DNA of 64,000 bases from Flagellimonas lutaonensis. GTDB lineage: Bacteria; Bacteroidota; Bacteroidia; Flavobacteriales; Flavobacteriaceae. Of the stretch, positions 23,622-32,886 are shown piece after piece; within the stretch, counting starts at the first letter, position 1; every line of letters starts with the position of its first letter. Below the pieces are notes generated by a model. That model had not been told where the DNA came from and made no database searches. It was given only the letters and a program-made list of their open reading frames with translations. A program made the translations under genes and the position numbers. The DNA is taken from contig NZ_CP011071.1 of the NCBI RefSeq assembly GCF_000963865.1, positions 1,554,501 to 1,618,500 on the forward strand, written 5' to 3'.

Positions 23622-24467
23622 TTAAACCCGATTTTGCACTTGTTGTATTTTGCTGATTTCTTTCCACGAGACCAAACGAACGTTATTTTCAACGAGCGTT
23701 GCCCTTAGTTCTTCACTTGTAAGGGTTTCATAGTCCATCTGGCGCCATTTTGAGCCAAAATTGGGGTGGTTCACGGTAATTGCCTTCATCTCGGCATTGT
23801 CGGGGGCAGGGTGCACCAAAAGAACATTCAGACCTATTGGTAAATTTTCAATGGCATCTAAATAAAAGGTCTTGAGATGGCCTTTCTTAAAGTGTTCAAA
23901 GGTGGCCAAATGTGCATGTTCCACAACAAAATCGTTCTGTTTTAGCACCTTGTCGGGTTGAAGCCCCACATCTTTGAGCAACTTTTTGTTGATAAAGACC
24001 GGAAGGCCATACTGCTTGCCCAATTCTCTATAAATTTCGAAGAATTCAGGGTTGGCACCAACACTGTACATATGTGAGTCGATATGGCTGGGCCGTAAGC
24101 CGAACTCCAAGGCCATTTCTAGCTGGGCATTAAGCTCTTTGCGCACCTCATCAGGTTTTGCGTGTTCTTTCAACTCTTGCCTGGTCTTGTAGAAATGGCC
24201 GTTTTCATCGACAAGGCTTGCAACCTCTTCAGATGGCGATACGGGGCCAAATCGATGCCCATGCCATTCGCAGGTCAGTGTCAGATGGATACCATGATCG
24301 TAAGTGGGATTTTCTTTGGCAAACAGCGCTATTTCTTGGAAACCCCGGCAGGGCACCATGATGCTATACGAGCTTACCAAGCCCTTTTTCAGGCATTCAA
24401 TGGTAGCCCGGTTTTCAGATTCTGAAAGCCCCGCATCGTCTGCGTGTATCATCAACAGCTTTTCCAT
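23622..24467 (-). CDS. ChbG/YdjC-family carbohydrate deacetylase
   Basis: A 281-residue member of the YdjC/ChbG fold. Metal-binding motifs are MIHADDAGLSESEN (Asp-Asp) near the N-terminus, THIDSHMYSVGANPEF-like region (HIDSHMY) in the middle, and LLVHPAPDN near the end. Relatives deacetylate acetylated chitooligosaccharides; substrate here is unknown. ATG 24467 was chosen since it precedes the conserved EKLLMIHADD strand and falls 20 bp after the hemF stop, whereas the longer frame would start inside hemF. Confidence 0.9.
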   Translation of the reverse strand: MEKLLMIHADDAGLSESENRATIECLKKGLVSSYSIMVPCRGFQEIALFAKENPTYDHGIHLTLTCEWHGHRFGPVSPSEEVASLVDENGHFYKTRQELKEHAKPDEVRKELNAQLEMALEFGLRPSHIDSHMYSVGANPEFFEIYRELGKQYGLPVFINKKLLKDVGLQPDKVLKQNDFVVEHAHLATFEHFKKGHLKTFYLDAIENLPIGLNVLLVHPAPDNAEMKAITVNHPNFGSKWRQMDYETLTSEELRATLVENNVRLVSWKEISKIQQVQNRV

Positions 24468-24486
24468 ATTGGTTTCTTTCAGCGGT

Positions 24487-25395
24487 TCAGACCCATTCTC
24501 TGGGGTGTTGCAAAACCTTGACAAGTTTTTCCTCTTCACTTCCCTTTTCGGGTTGGTGGTCGTACCGCCATTGCACATGGGGTGGCAGGCTCATCAAAAT
24601 GCTTTCAATGCGACCGTTGGTGCGCAGCCCGAACAGCGTACCCTTGTCGTGCACCAAGTTGAACTCAACATACCGGCCACGACGTATCTCTTGCCAATCA
24701 CGGTGCTTTTGGCCATATGGGGCGCCCTTTCTTTTTAGAACAATCGGTATATATGCATCCAAAAAACTGTCGCCCACTTCTGTCACAAAGTTGTACCAGG
24801 CTTCCATATCCATATTATCGTTTGCCTTGCAGTAGTCGAAGAACAGTCCGCCCACGCCCCTTGCCTCGTTGCGATGGGCATTCCAAAAATACTCGTCGCA
24901 GCGCTTTTTGTATTGTGGGTAAAAGGCGGTATGGTGCTTGTCGCATGCTATCTTGCAGATGGAGTGGAAGTGTTGGGCATCTTCTTCAAAAAGGTAGTAG
25001 GGAGTTAGGTCTTGCCCCCCACCAAACCATTGGTCTACAATGTTGCCTTGCTTGTCGTACATTTCAAAATAGCGCCAATTGGCGTGTACGGTGGGCACGA
25101 ACGGATTTTTGGGATGGATGACCAAACTCAATCCGCAGGCATAGAAATCGGCATTTTCAACCCCAAAATATTGCTGCATGCTTTGTGGAAGGTCTCCGTG
25201 GACGACCGATATGTTTACCCCGCCTTTTTCAAAGACGTTCCCGTTTTCAATAACTCGGGTACGGCCACCGCCGCCTTCGGGCCTATGCCATAGGTCTTGT
25301 TTGAATGTTGCCTTGCCATCAACTTCTTCAAGTTTTGAGGTGATGGTATCCTGCAGGTTTTGGATATACTCGTAGAAACGGTCTTTGATTGTCAT
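24487..25395 (-). CDS. hemF: HemF, aerobic coproporphyrinogen III oxidase
   Basis: A 302-residue oxygen-dependent oxidase that converts coproporphyrinogen III to protoporphyrinogen IX. Family signature strands are GVNISVVHGDLP, GLSLVIHPKNPFVPTVHANWR and WFGGGQDLTPYYLFEEDAQHFH, with FNLVHDKGTLFGL and IESILMSLPP near the end. An aerobic life style is implied. Its start overlaps the stop of the DUF6973 gene by four bases. Confidence 0.97.
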   Translation of the reverse strand: MTIKDRFYEYIQNLQDTITSKLEEVDGKATFKQDLWHRPEGGGGRTRVIENGNVFEKGGVNISVVHGDLPQSMQQYFGVENADFYACGLSLVIHPKNPFVPTVHANWRYFEMYDKQGNIVDQWFGGGQDLTPYYLFEEDAQHFHSICKIACDKHHTAFYPQYKKRCDEYFWNAHRNEARGVGGLFFDYCKANDNMDMEAWYNFVTEVGDSFLDAYIPIVLKRKGAPYGQKHRDWQEIRRGRYVEFNLVHDKGTLFGLRTNGRIESILMSLPPHVQWRYDHQPEKGSEEEKLVKVLQHPREWV

Positions 25396-25880
25396 TTTGA
25401 TATATGTACCATTTGGTTTTTGAATTGTTCCAAATCGTCACCCTCTTTGATAAAGTTGGATTCATTTGTCATTTTTTGTAATAGTACTACCATTTCCGGC
25501 ACCTCTTGATCGATATGGTCAATAAAAAGCTGTCTGCCGACCGCGTTGTTGTGATAATCCATTTTTCTCGCCAATTCACGGTTCGTAAAGGCGCGTTCGT
25601 GCCAGTCGGTAATGTCCTTGGTCCATTTCAACACTTTTCGATTATTTTTAGACCATTTAGTACATTTTTTGGCAATCAGATAGTTCCACAGCGCATGGCG
25701 AAAGGCATTGGCCGGACCGTTCTGGTGGTGCAGATTTCCGAAATAATGATCCGATACTGACATGGTTTCTTTTGTTGCCGCGATAGTCGGCCAAATAAAC
25801 CATGGGTTTTTCAAAGACAATATGGCCAACTTCCACAGGTCATGAAAACGTACCTTTTTCAGTATGCTCAGCACCTTCAT
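25392..25880 (-). CDS. DUF6973-type conserved protein in the hem operon
   Basis: A 162-residue protein with the conserved core [19 protein letters not shown] (about residues 55-73), [23 protein letters not shown] (about 90-112) and VGRQLF. It has several invariant-looking His, Asp and Glu residues (FRH, DWHE, DYHN), which could bind a metal, but no function is known. Four-base overlaps with both hemE (upstream) and hemF (downstream) place it tightly within heme synthesis translation, a hint of a related function. Confidence 0.85.
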   Translation of the reverse strand: MKVLSILKKVRFHDLWKLAILSLKNPWFIWPTIAATKETMSVSDHYFGNLHHQNGPANAFRHALWNYLIAKKCTKWSKNNRKVLKWTKDITDWHERAFTNRELARKMDYHNNAVGRQLFIDHIDQEVPEMVVLLQKMTNESNFIKEGDDLEQFKNQMVHISK

Positions 25881-26902
25881 GGGGCATACTGCTTCGCGGC
25901 ATCTATAAAGGCCTTTGCGTTTTCTACCGGTACATTGGGCAAAATACCGTGCCCTAAGTTGACGATATATCGGTCTTTGCCAAATTCATCGATCATTTGG
26001 CGCACCATTTTTTTGATGTCTTCGGGTGGGGACAACAGCCTGGCCGGGTCAAAGTTGCCTTGCAAGGTTATTTTGCCGCCCGTTAAATACCGGGCGTTTT
26101 GTGCCGTGCAGGTCCAATCCACGCCAATGGCCGAGGCCCCCGATTTGGCCATTTCATGAAGGGCGAACCAACACCCTTTGCCGAATACGATGACAGGCGC
26201 CCGATCTTTAAGGGCATCGACAATCTGTTGGATGTACCGCCAAGAAAATGTCTGGTAATCTGTCGGCGATAGCATGCCCCCCCACGAATCAAAAATCTGC
26301 ACTGCATCGCAGCCTGCACTTACTTTTTCTTTCAGGTAGGCAATGGTGATGTCGGTGATCTTCTGCAACAGTTCATGTGCCGCTTTGGGCTGGGTAAAAC
26401 AGAACCCCTTGGCCATGTCAAAACTTTTGCTGCCCTGCCCTTGCACGCAATAGCAAAGTATTGTCCAGGGTGAGCCGGCAAAACCGATAAGCGGAATTTC
26501 ATCATTGAGCTTTTCTTTGGTCATTTTAATGGCATCCATCACATAACCGAGGGAGTCGCCAATGTTGGGAACAACAACACGATCTACATCTTCCGCCTTG
26601 CGAATCGGATTGGGCAAATAAGGCCCAAAATTGGGCTTCATCTGCACCTCGATGTCCATTGCTTGCGGGATTACCAGAATATCGCTGAAGAGAATGGCGG
26701 CGTCCATGCCAAATCTGCGAATGGGTTGAACGGTTATTTCAGAGGCCAGTTCGGGTGTACGGCAACGGGTGAAGAAATCATATTTCTCACGTATTTCCAT
26801 GAATTCAGGAAGATAGCGACCCGCTTGGCGCATCATCCAAACAGGAGGCCTGTCCACTGTTTCGCCTTTTAAAGCTCTCAGAAAAAGGTCGTTTTTGATC
26901 AT
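25877..26902 (-). CDS. hemE: HemE, uroporphyrinogen decarboxylase
   Basis: A 341-residue enzyme removing four carboxyl groups from uroporphyrinogen III. Signature [15 protein letters not shown] lies near residues 20-34 (substrate arginines), with the second signature [12 protein letters not shown], and [19 protein letters not shown] at the C-terminus. ATG 26902 was selected since it aligns with known starts; a TTG at 26929 overlapping the hemD stop is possible but would add nine residues with no family match. Confidence 0.97.
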   Translation of the reverse strand: MIKNDLFLRALKGETVDRPPVWMMRQAGRYLPEFMEIREKYDFFTRCRTPELASEITVQPIRRFGMDAAILFSDILVIPQAMDIEVQMKPNFGPYLPNPIRKAEDVDRVVVPNIGDSLGYVMDAIKMTKEKLNDEIPLIGFAGSPWTILCYCVQGQGSKSFDMAKGFCFTQPKAAHELLQKITDITIAYLKEKVSAGCDAVQIFDSWGGMLSPTDYQTFSWRYIQQIVDALKDRAPVIVFGKGCWFALHEMAKSGASAIGVDWTCTAQNARYLTGGKITLQGNFDPARLLSPPEDIKKMVRQMIDEFGKDRYIVNLGHGILPNVPVENAKAFIDAAKQYAP

Positions 26903-26925
26903 ATTTTCATTTTTAATTGTCCTGT

Positions 26926-28029
26926 TCAATGCGTATCGGCCGAAAAATGTTTGACGACCTGCACCAGTACGTTCTCTATGGTTGGCTTATTGGCCACAAC
27001 AACGTTATCGGTATGTTTTTTTGCCTCGTTCGCGGTGGTGTCACCTATGCAAAAGGCAGTTGCCTTTTCCAAACTATTCAAGGCCGTGAAACTTTGCACC
27101 CCACTGGGGCTAAAAAAAAGGATTCCCTCGAAATGGCGTTCAAATCGTTTGGGCGCCAAATGTGTTTCGTAGACCACAATATCTTTATACTGAACGTTAT
27201 TTTTTTCAAGGATAGTTGGCAATTCCTGCCTCCTATTATTCCCTGTAAGGAAGAGAAACGCCCGATCTCCATATTTTTCGACGATTATTTGGGCTAAATC
27301 AGTTGCATGGTCGGCTGTCTCAATCACTGAAAAACCATGATGTTTTAGCAGTGAGGCTGTTTTTTTTCCTACACAGAAAGCTTTGATTTTACTACGGTTT
27401 TCAGAATTTTCTTTTTTCGTATACGATTTTACGGCGTTCTGACTGGTGAAAATATAGTTGTCGTAGCCGGTTTCAAGTTCAAAATCCAAATGGTCTATTT
27501 CGATGGCGTTGTATTCGACAAGCCCCAAACCGGCAGCCAGAAGTCGTTCTTTTTGTGGTTTCGAAAGGATTTTAGTTGAGAGTATGGTACTACTCCCTCT
27601 CCTTGGGGAAAGGGCCGGGGTGAGGTGGCCTTTTCGGGCTTTCTTTCCATCTTCAAGCTGTTTTTTTCTTTCTTCAGCGTAAGAATCTTGCTTTGTTTTG
27701 GCTTGTTGAATAGCTTTAAAAACTACATCGATATTTTTAAATACCATTTGGTTTTCAAAGCGAAGAACATAATATCCTAAGCCTCTTAGATGTTTATCGC
27801 GAAGCTCATCTTTTTCTTTTTGGTTGATTTGATTGTGAGAATCCCCATCGAGTTCAATTATCATCCCATATTCTGCACAAAAAAAATCAACGATATACTC
27901 CTTAAGGGGATGCTGTCTTTTAAATTTTAGGTTTTCGAATTGTCGATTTCTCACATATCCCCAAAGCTTTTTTTCAGCTTCTGTCTGTTCTTGATGTAAC
28001 AACCTAGCTATTTTGGTTTTTATGTTCAT
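26926..28029 (-). CDS. hemD: DUF559 nuclease domain fused in frame to HemD (uroporphyrinogen III synthase)
   Basis: A 367-residue fused protein. Residues 1-115 form a DUF559 domain (Vsr/MutH-like PD-(D/E)XK): [21 protein letters not shown] with D48, E59 and D61, then [15 protein letters not shown]. Residues 135-147 ([13 protein letters not shown]) are translated repeat DNA. From residue 149 on ([15 protein letters not shown]) the protein is Hem[33 protein letters not shown] and [12 protein letters not shown]. HemD closes and flips ring D of hydroxymethylbilane. No ATG, GTG or TTG lies in frame at the HemD boundary; the first later one is a TTG near AAGLGLVE. The start 28029 abuts a second repeat copy, and hemC ends at 28071. 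Both parts look intact. Confidence 0.9.
   Translation of the reverse strand: MNIKTKIARLLHQEQTEAEKKLWGYVRNRQFENLKFKRQHPLKEYIVDFFCAEYGMIIELDGDSHNQINQKEKDELRDKHLRGLGYYVLRFENQMVFKNIDVVFKAIQQAKTKQDSYAEERKKQLEDGKKARKGHLTPALSPRRGSSTILSTKILSKPQKERLLAAGLGLVEYNAIEIDHLDFELETGYDNYIFTSQNAVKSYTKKENSENRSKIKAFCVGKKTASLLKHHGFSVIETADHATDLAQIIVEKYGDRAFLFLTGNNRRQELPTILEKNNVQYKDIVVYETHLAPKRFERHFEGILFFSPSGVQSFTALNSLEKATAFCIGDTTANEAKKHTDNVVVANKPTIENVLVQVVKHFSADTH
27589..27630 (-). repeat. Left inverted repeat of the DUF559 unit (translated)
   Basis: On the minus strand it contains CACCTCACCCCGGCCC and ends AGGAGAGGGAGTAG. It belongs to a widespread family whose translation gives [10 protein letters not shown]-type peptides. 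Here it encodes the linker between DUF559 and HemD. Confidence 0.8.
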
Positions 28030-28030
28030 T

Positions 28031-28068
28031 GCCCCTCACCCTAGCCCTCTCTCTCGGGAGAGGGAATT
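28031..28068 (+). repeat. Right inverted repeat of the DUF559 unit
   Basis: On the plus strand it reads CCCCTCACCCTAGCCCTC and ends GGGAGAGGGAATTG, the same family as 27589-27630 but in opposite orientation. It fills the space between the hemC stop (28071-28073) and the DUF559 ATG (28027-28029). Confidence 0.8.
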
Positions 28069-28070
28069 GT

Positions 28071-28994
28071 TTACGTTTTTGTTTTGGCTTTGATCTCTTT
28101 CATGATTTCCTTGCCACCTCTGCTCAAGATCTCTTTAGCGCATATCTCGCCAAACCCTTTGATATTGGACAGTGGCACTTGTTTTTCAACAGTCAATTTT
28201 TTCTTTCCATCCAACGAAAGTAAGACCCCTTTAAAATAAACCGTTTGGGTTTTTATGGTTGCCAAAGCTCCTATCGGGGCGGTGCATCCTCCTTCGAGGG
28301 TGCGCAAAAAAGCACGTTCCACTGCTGTGCAAAGGTCGGTCTCATTATGGTTTAGTGGGGTTGTCTTTTTGATGGTATCGGCATTGTTCTCTCTGGCGAC
28401 CACCATCATGGCCCCTTGGGCCGGGGCTGGAACCATCCAATCCAACCGAATGGTATTTTTGGGCAAGAGATCAATGCGTTTGAGTCCTGCCGCTGCAAAA
28501 ATGGCTCCCTGCCAATCGTTATCGCTGAGTTTCTGTAGGCGCGTGTTGACATTTCCGCGCAAATCGACCATGGTATGGTTCGGATAGCGGTTCAGCCACT
28601 GTGCTTTTCTGCGTAAGCTGCCCGTGGCTATGGTTGCCGGTTTGGCGGAATCTTCCAGAAAATCCGTGCCTTTATGAACCAACATGTCACAAGTATCACC
28701 ACGTTCAAGAACAGCGGTTTGTACGATGCCCGAGGGCAACAGGGTGGGCACATCTTTCATGGAGTGCACGGCGATGTCGATCTCGCCCTTCAGCATGGCC
28801 ACATCGAGGGTTTTGGTAAAAATACCCGTGATGCCCAGTTGGTAAAGGGGTTTGTCAAGTACCAGGTCTCCTGTTGATTTGACGGGCACCAACTCGGTGC
28901 TGTGGCCCAGGACCTCCAATCTGTTTTTCACCGTATGGGCCTGCCAAAGGGCCAATTCGCTGTCGCGTGTGCCAATGCGTATGGGTCTACTCAT
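28071..28994 (-). CDS. hemC: HemC, porphobilinogen deaminase
   Basis: A 307-residue hydroxymethylbilane synthase that links four porphobilinogens. The dipyrromethane cofactor cysteine is C237 in RTLEGGCTAPIGA; MKDVPTLLPSG carries the catalytic Asp (D81), and ATGSLRRKAQWL the substrate arginines. It starts inside the end of hemA (8-bp overlap). The stop is directly followed by the right repeat of the DUF559 unit, so the insertion spared the gene exactly. Confidence 0.97.
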   Translation of the reverse strand: MSRPIRIGTRDSELALWQAHTVKNRLEVLGHSTELVPVKSTGDLVLDKPLYQLGITGIFTKTLDVAMLKGEIDIAVHSMKDVPTLLPSGIVQTAVLERGDTCDMLVHKGTDFLEDSAKPATIATGSLRRKAQWLNRYPNHTMVDLRGNVNTRLQKLSDNDWQGAIFAAAGLKRIDLLPKNTIRLDWMVPAPAQGAMMVVARENNADTIKKTTPLNHNETDLCTAVERAFLRTLEGGCTAPIGALATIKTQTVYFKGVLLSLDGKKKLTVEKQVPLSNIKGFGEICAKEILSRGGKEIMKEIKAKTKT

Positions 28995-30246
28995 TGGTGT
29001 TTATTTCAAGCTGAAAGACCTCTTGGATCAGTTGTAGGCTATCTTGGGTATCGACTTCGGTCTTCCTTAAATGATTGGCAAATTGTCGGGTGATTTTCTG
29101 AATGATGCGATCTGTGATGATTTCAGCCTGCTCAGGATTGTAATCATCCAATTTTTTGGCATGAAAACGCAGCTCTTCTTCTTTCATGGTGTTGAGCTTG
29201 GCCTTTAGGGCATTGATCACGGGCGCAAACTTTCGCGTTTCGAGCCATTTTATGAAATCGTGCTTTATATCCTCTATAATGGCCTCGGCCTTAGGTACAA
29301 ATTTTTTCCTTCGTTGAAGGGTCTCATCAGTGATTTGCGAAAGTTGATCGAGGTGCACCACGGTAACGTTGGGAAGCTCTTTGACATCATCAGACACGTT
29401 CTTGGGCACAGACAGGTCCAATATCAACAAGGGCCTGTCGGTGTGTATCAATGCCTTTGAAACAGTGGGCAGTTGGGCACCGGTGGCAACCACCAACAAA
29501 TCGGTTTTTCTGATCTCTGTCTGAAGGTCGCCATATTCCTTGACGACCAAATGGAACTTGCCGGCCACCTCTTCGGCCTTGGCACGGGTACGGTTGATAA
29601 GGGTAATGTGCTTGTTCTCGGTATGCTTGATGAGGTTCTCACAGGTATTTCTGCCGATTTTTCCGGTTCCAAAGAGCAGAATTTCCTTGTTGGATACGTC
29701 GGGCACATTTTTTAAGATGTATTGTACCGAGGCAAAGGCGACCGAGGTGGCGCCCGACGAAAGTGCTGTTTCGTTTTTGATGCGCTTACTGGCCTGGATC
29801 ACCGAATTGCACAGCCGCTCGATGAACGGATTGGCCATATCGTGCTTTTTCGAGCGATAAAAACTTTGTTTTATCTGGCTTATGATCTCGAAGTCGCCCA
29901 AAATTTGGCTATCGAGGCCCGTGCCCACCCTAAAAATGTGCGAGATGGCCTCGTGGTTCTTGTAAACATAGGCCACATCTTGAAAAGCTTCAATGGTGCC
30001 TTGGGTATGGTCACAGAGTAGTTTTATCAGTTGAAAGGGGTGTTGTGCAAATCCATACAGCTCGGTACGGTTGCAGGTCGATATCACCATCAGGCCATCG
30101 ATGCCCTGTCGCTTGGCAGTGATAAGCAGACTGTCTATGGCAGGCACGTCTAAACTGAAACGCCCCCTGATCTCGGCATCGGCCTTTTTGTAGCTCAGCC
30201 CCACCGCATAGAAAGAATTGTGCCTTGAAATATTGTAATGCTTCAT
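28987..30246 (-). CDS. hemA: HemA, glutamyl-tRNA reductase
   Basis: A 419-residue enzyme that reduces glutamyl-tRNA to glutamate-1-semialdehyde, the first step of the C5 route to heme. The active-site Cys is C58 in VISTCNRTELYG; GTGLDSQILGDFEI and the NADPH-binding GTGKIGRNTCENL follow, with a C-terminal dimerisation helix. The start is ATG 30246; the longer frame would begin inside the -7 box at 30267. It is the first gene of the hem cluster. hemL is not in the window. Confidence 0.96.
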   Translation of the reverse strand: MKHYNISRHNSFYAVGLSYKKADAEIRGRFSLDVPAIDSLLITAKRQGIDGLMVISTCNRTELYGFAQHPFQLIKLLCDHTQGTIEAFQDVAYVYKNHEAISHIFRVGTGLDSQILGDFEIISQIKQSFYRSKKHDMANPFIERLCNSVIQASKRIKNETALSSGATSVAFASVQYILKNVPDVSNKEILLFGTGKIGRNTCENLIKHTENKHITLINRTRAKAEEVAGKFHLVVKEYGDLQTEIRKTDLLVVATGAQLPTVSKALIHTDRPLLILDLSVPKNVSDDVKELPNVTVVHLDQLSQITDETLQRRKKFVPKAEAIIEDIKHDFIKWLETRKFAPVINALKAKLNTMKEEELRFHAKKLDDYNPEQAEIITDRIIQKITRQFANHLRKTEVDTQDSLQLIQEVFQLEINTNE

Positions 30247-30266
30247 ACCCTGTCTTACGACGCCCA

Positions 30267-30274
30267 CAAAAATA
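30267..30274 (-). promoter_or_regulatory. -7 element in front of the hem operon
   Basis: Minus-strand TATTTTTG at 30274-30267, only 21 bp before the hemA ATG, so the leader would be very short. A second TATTTTTG at 30297-30290 lies 23 bp upstream; its TTTG could act as a -33 box, though with a short 15-bp spacer. The divergent AraC gene starts at 30442. Confidence 0.5.
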
Positions 30275-30441
30275 CATGCTTGGTAGCACCAAAAATAACG
30301 CTGGAAGAACTTTTAATAACGATGTAGGATGTTTTTGGGCGCCCAAATGCCAATATGCCCGAAAAACCCTAAATTTACTGCGTTGTTCTAGATTTTGTTT
30401 TTTATTTGGATTGAGTCTAAATAACGGTAAACATTCGTTTT

Positions 30442-31335
30442 ATGGAAACCAAGTCCAACAAAAATGTCGCTAGCGGTTCTTTTCGGGAAGTCTTTATTGA
30501 AGATGGGTTCTATGTACTTAAGATTCAGAACGATACCGAAGAAATTCAAAAGGTGGAGCGCGAGATCGACAGCACTTATATTCAATTTCATTTCTGTCTA
30601 AAGGGCAACGCGCGGTTCAACTTTAACCAAGGGGCGTACGGTCTCGAGGTTTCAGAAGAGAATTCATTGTTGTTGTACAATACCCAAAAAGACCTGCCCC
30701 TGAACCTGGAGCTGGCCCCAAAATCATGGTTGCTGTCCGTAGTGATGACCATTCGCAAGTTTCACTCCCTTTTTTCTTCGGAGGCGGAATATATTCCGTT
30801 TCTGAGTGCCGAAAACCAAGAGAAGAAGTACTATGCGCAAGAACCGGTCAATCCGGCCATAGCGGTAATCTTGAGCCAAGTTATGAACTACAGTTTGCAT
30901 CCTTCCATCAAACAACTGTACATTAAGGGCAAGGTGTACGAATTGATCTCGCTCTACTTCAACCGTGTCGAGGATGCCGATCTGGAACAATGTCCGTTTT
31001 TGGCCGATGAGGAGAATGTGCGGCGCATCCGTAAGGCCAAAGAAATCATGATTTCAAGAATGGCCGAACCGCCGACCTTGAACGAATTATCCAAAGAAAT
31101 AGGATTGAGCCTTAAAAAATTGAAAGAGGGTTTTAAGCAGATCTACGGCGATTCTGTGTACGGTTTTCTTTTCGACTATAAGATGGAGTATGCCCGCAAA
31201 ATGTTAGAAACCGGTCGGTATAATGTCAATGAGGTGGGCCTTAAGGTGGGGTACAGCACAGCCAGCCATTTCATTGCCTCGTTCAAAAAGAAGTATGGCA
31301 CCACGCCCAAAAAATACGTATCTTCAACTACCTAA
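30442..31335 (+). CDS. AraC-family transcriptional regulator divergent from hemA
   Basis: A 297-residue regulator. The N-terminal cupin-like part (FHFCLKGNARFNFN, LEVSEENSLLLYN) is probably a sensor; the C-terminal region has the two AraC helix-turn-helix motifs, LNELSKEIGLSLKKLKEGFKQ and VGLKVGYSTASHFIASFKK, ending TPKKY. It is divergent from hemA with a 195-bp spacer, so control of heme synthesis or of the next gene (ThuA, 12 bp downstream) is a reasonable guess. No receiver or kinase domain is present. Confidence 0.9.
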   Translation: METKSNKNVASGSFREVFIEDGFYVLKIQNDTEEIQKVEREIDSTYIQFHFCLKGNARFNFNQGAYGLEVSEENSLLLYNTQKDLPLNLELAPKSWLLSVVMTIRKFHSLFSSEAEYIPFLSAENQEKKYYAQEPVNPAIAVILSQVMNYSLHPSIKQLYIKGKVYELISLYFNRVEDADLEQCPFLADEENVRRIRKAKEIMISRMAEPPTLNELSKEIGLSLKKLKEGFKQIYGDSVYGFLFDYKMEYARKMLETGRYNVNEVGLKVGYSTASHFIASFKKKYGTTPKKYVSSTT

Positions 31336-31347
31336 AATTTTATTGCG

Positions 31348-32097
31348 ATGGACACTGTTAAAATGCTATTGGCCATATTGCTATGTTGGCCCATTGTCTC
31401 TTGTGGGCAAGAAGAACCTACCGAGGCACCCAAGAAACCCGATCTTGTACTGGTCTTCACAAAAACTGCCGGCTACCGCCACCAAAGTATTGAAAAGGGG
31501 GTCAAGACACTTCGGGAATTGGGGCGAAACAACAATTTTATCGCGCTACAGACCGAATCGGGCGATGACTTCAATGCCGATAACCTGAAAAACTATCAAT
31601 TGGTGGTGTTTTTGAACACGACCATGGATGTGCTGGATGATGACCAACAGCGCGCTTTTGAAAATTATATCAAATCGGGGGGCAGTTTTTTGGGCATTCA
31701 TGCCGCAGCCGATACCGAATATGAATGGCCTTGGTACGGCAAATTGGTCGGGGGGTATTTCAACGGGCACCCGAACAACCCGAATGTTCGCAAGGCCACC
31801 ATTGAGGTACTCGATAAGTCGCACCCCTCAACCGCGCATCTGCCCGATCAGTGGGTACGCAGCGATGAATGGTACAATTACAAAGACCTGAACCCCAATA
31901 TGAACGTGCTCATGAATTTGGATGAGGATAGCTATGAGGGCGGCACCAATGGCGACAACCACCCCATTGCTTGGTACCATGAATTTGAAGGGGGCAGGGC
32001 CTATTACACCGGTGGCGGCCATACCGATGAATCGTTTGACGAACCCGAATTCAGGAAGCATTTGTTGGGCGCCATCGAGTGGTGTTTGGGGCGTTGA
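31348..32097 (+). CDS. ThuA-like lipoprotein
   Basis: A 249-residue ThuA (trehalose-utilisation-like) domain, class I glutamine amidotransferase fold. Lipobox IVSCGQ gives a lipid-anchored envelope protein. Core motifs: VFTKTAGYRHQSIEKGVKTL, YQLVVFLNTTMDVL, GGSFLGIHAAADTEYEWPWY, HPIAWYHEFEGGRAYYTGGGHT. Several relatives bind or process sugars (3-keto-sugars in some Bacteroidota), but the ligand is not known here. It is probably co-transcribed with the AraC gene, and its stop touches the stop of the opposite TauE gene. Confidence 0.9.
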   Translation: MDTVKMLLAILLCWPIVSCGQEEPTEAPKKPDLVLVFTKTAGYRHQSIEKGVKTLRELGRNNNFIALQTESGDDFNADNLKNYQLVVFLNTTMDVLDDDQQRAFENYIKSGGSFLGIHAAADTEYEWPWYGKLVGGYFNGHPNNPNVRKATIEVLDKSHPSTAHLPDQWVRSDEWYNYKDLNPNMNVLMNLDEDSYEGGTNGDNHPIAWYHEFEGGRAYYTGGGHTDESFDEPEFRKHLLGAIEWCLGR

Positions 32098-32868
32098 TCA
32101 CCAAGACTTCACTTGCCCATAAATCAACAGCACCCCGCTGATGACCATCAGTGTGATGACCCACTTTCTAAAGGTACTGCTCTTCATGCCCTTCAAGAAT
32201 TTCTTGCCGGTGACATTGCCCAAGATGGCACCCATGCCCAGTGCGATGCCGTAGAGCCAATACTGGTCTTGCAGCAGCCCAAAAAAAGTATAGCTTCCGA
32301 TCTGTGAGAGGCCCATCAAAAATGAGTTGGCCGTTTTGGTGGCGATCATGTCCTCCTTATCCAAGCCATAGTTCAGATAGAATGGGTTCAAGACCGGCCC
32401 CAGCGCCCCAATGATGGTGCCCAAAACCGAGACCAACAGGCCCAACGGAATAAAGTAACCCAACCGCATGGTGAACGAACGTTTCTTTTTTCCGAAGCGG
32501 TACTGAAATACAGTACTTATCAAAAAAAGTCCGACCGCGATTTGCAACCACTCCAACCGAAACTGCGAAAACAGCCATGACCCCAAGAAAGCCCCCAAAA
32601 TGGCAGCCGGCGCATAGTACAGGCAGACTTTCCAATCGATGTGTTTCCAGAACAGTGCCAAGCGTGCCGGCCGTCCGATAAAGGTGCCCAAATTCAGTAC
32701 GGGGGCGGTTTGCCCCACCCCTATCAAGGCATTTAAAACGGGCACCATGATCAGGGCGCCCCCACCCCCTGAAAGGGTCGAAATCACAAAAGCCACCACC
32801 CCCAGGCCAAGTAGCAACAACAACAAAGCTGGGTCGGTCTGTTGAAAAATTCCGGTCAATCCTTCCAT
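32098..32868 (-). CDS. TauE/SafE-family membrane permease
   Basis: A 256-residue integral membrane protein with about eight hydrophobic helices and the duplicated family core: LSGGGGALIMVPVLNALIGVGQTAPVLNLGTFIGR in the first half and GALGPVLNPFYLNYGLDKEDMIATKTANSFLMGLSQIGSY in the second (each given only by its position, about 32-66 and 146-185). TauE/SafE proteins export sulfite, sulfoacetate or other organic anions. The substrate is not predictable. Confidence 0.88.
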   Translation of the reverse strand: MEGLTGIFQQTDPALLLLLLGLGVVAFVISTLSGGGGALIMVPVLNALIGVGQTAPVLNLGTFIGRPARLALFWKHIDWKVCLYYAPAAILGAFLGSWLFSQFRLEWLQIAVGLFLISTVFQYRFGKKKRSFTMRLGYFIPLGLLVSVLGTIIGALGPVLNPFYLNYGLDKEDMIATKTANSFLMGLSQIGSYTFFGLLQDQYWLYGIALGMGAILGNVTGKKFLKGMKSSTFRKWVITLMVISGVLLIYGQVKSW

Positions 32869-32886
32869 TTCATGGAGACTTTGATG

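Larger units (their letters stand above)
27589..28068. mobile_element. DUF559 unit with terminal inverted repeats inserted between hemC and hemD
   Basis: A roughly 480-bp unit bounded by two related repeats pointing outward, with the DUF559 reading frame filling the middle. The left end reads CCCTCTCCTTGGGG...GGGGTGAG on the plus strand; the reverse complement of the right end reads CCCTCTCCCGAGAG...AGGGTGAG. No target-site duplication is evident. I call it a mobile unit by structure only; no transposase is encoded. Confidence 0.6.

Noticed and set aside
27589-28068. Target-site duplication around the DUF559 unit
   Set aside because: Flanks GGTACTA and ATTGTTT do not match; no direct duplication of 2-10 bp is convincing.
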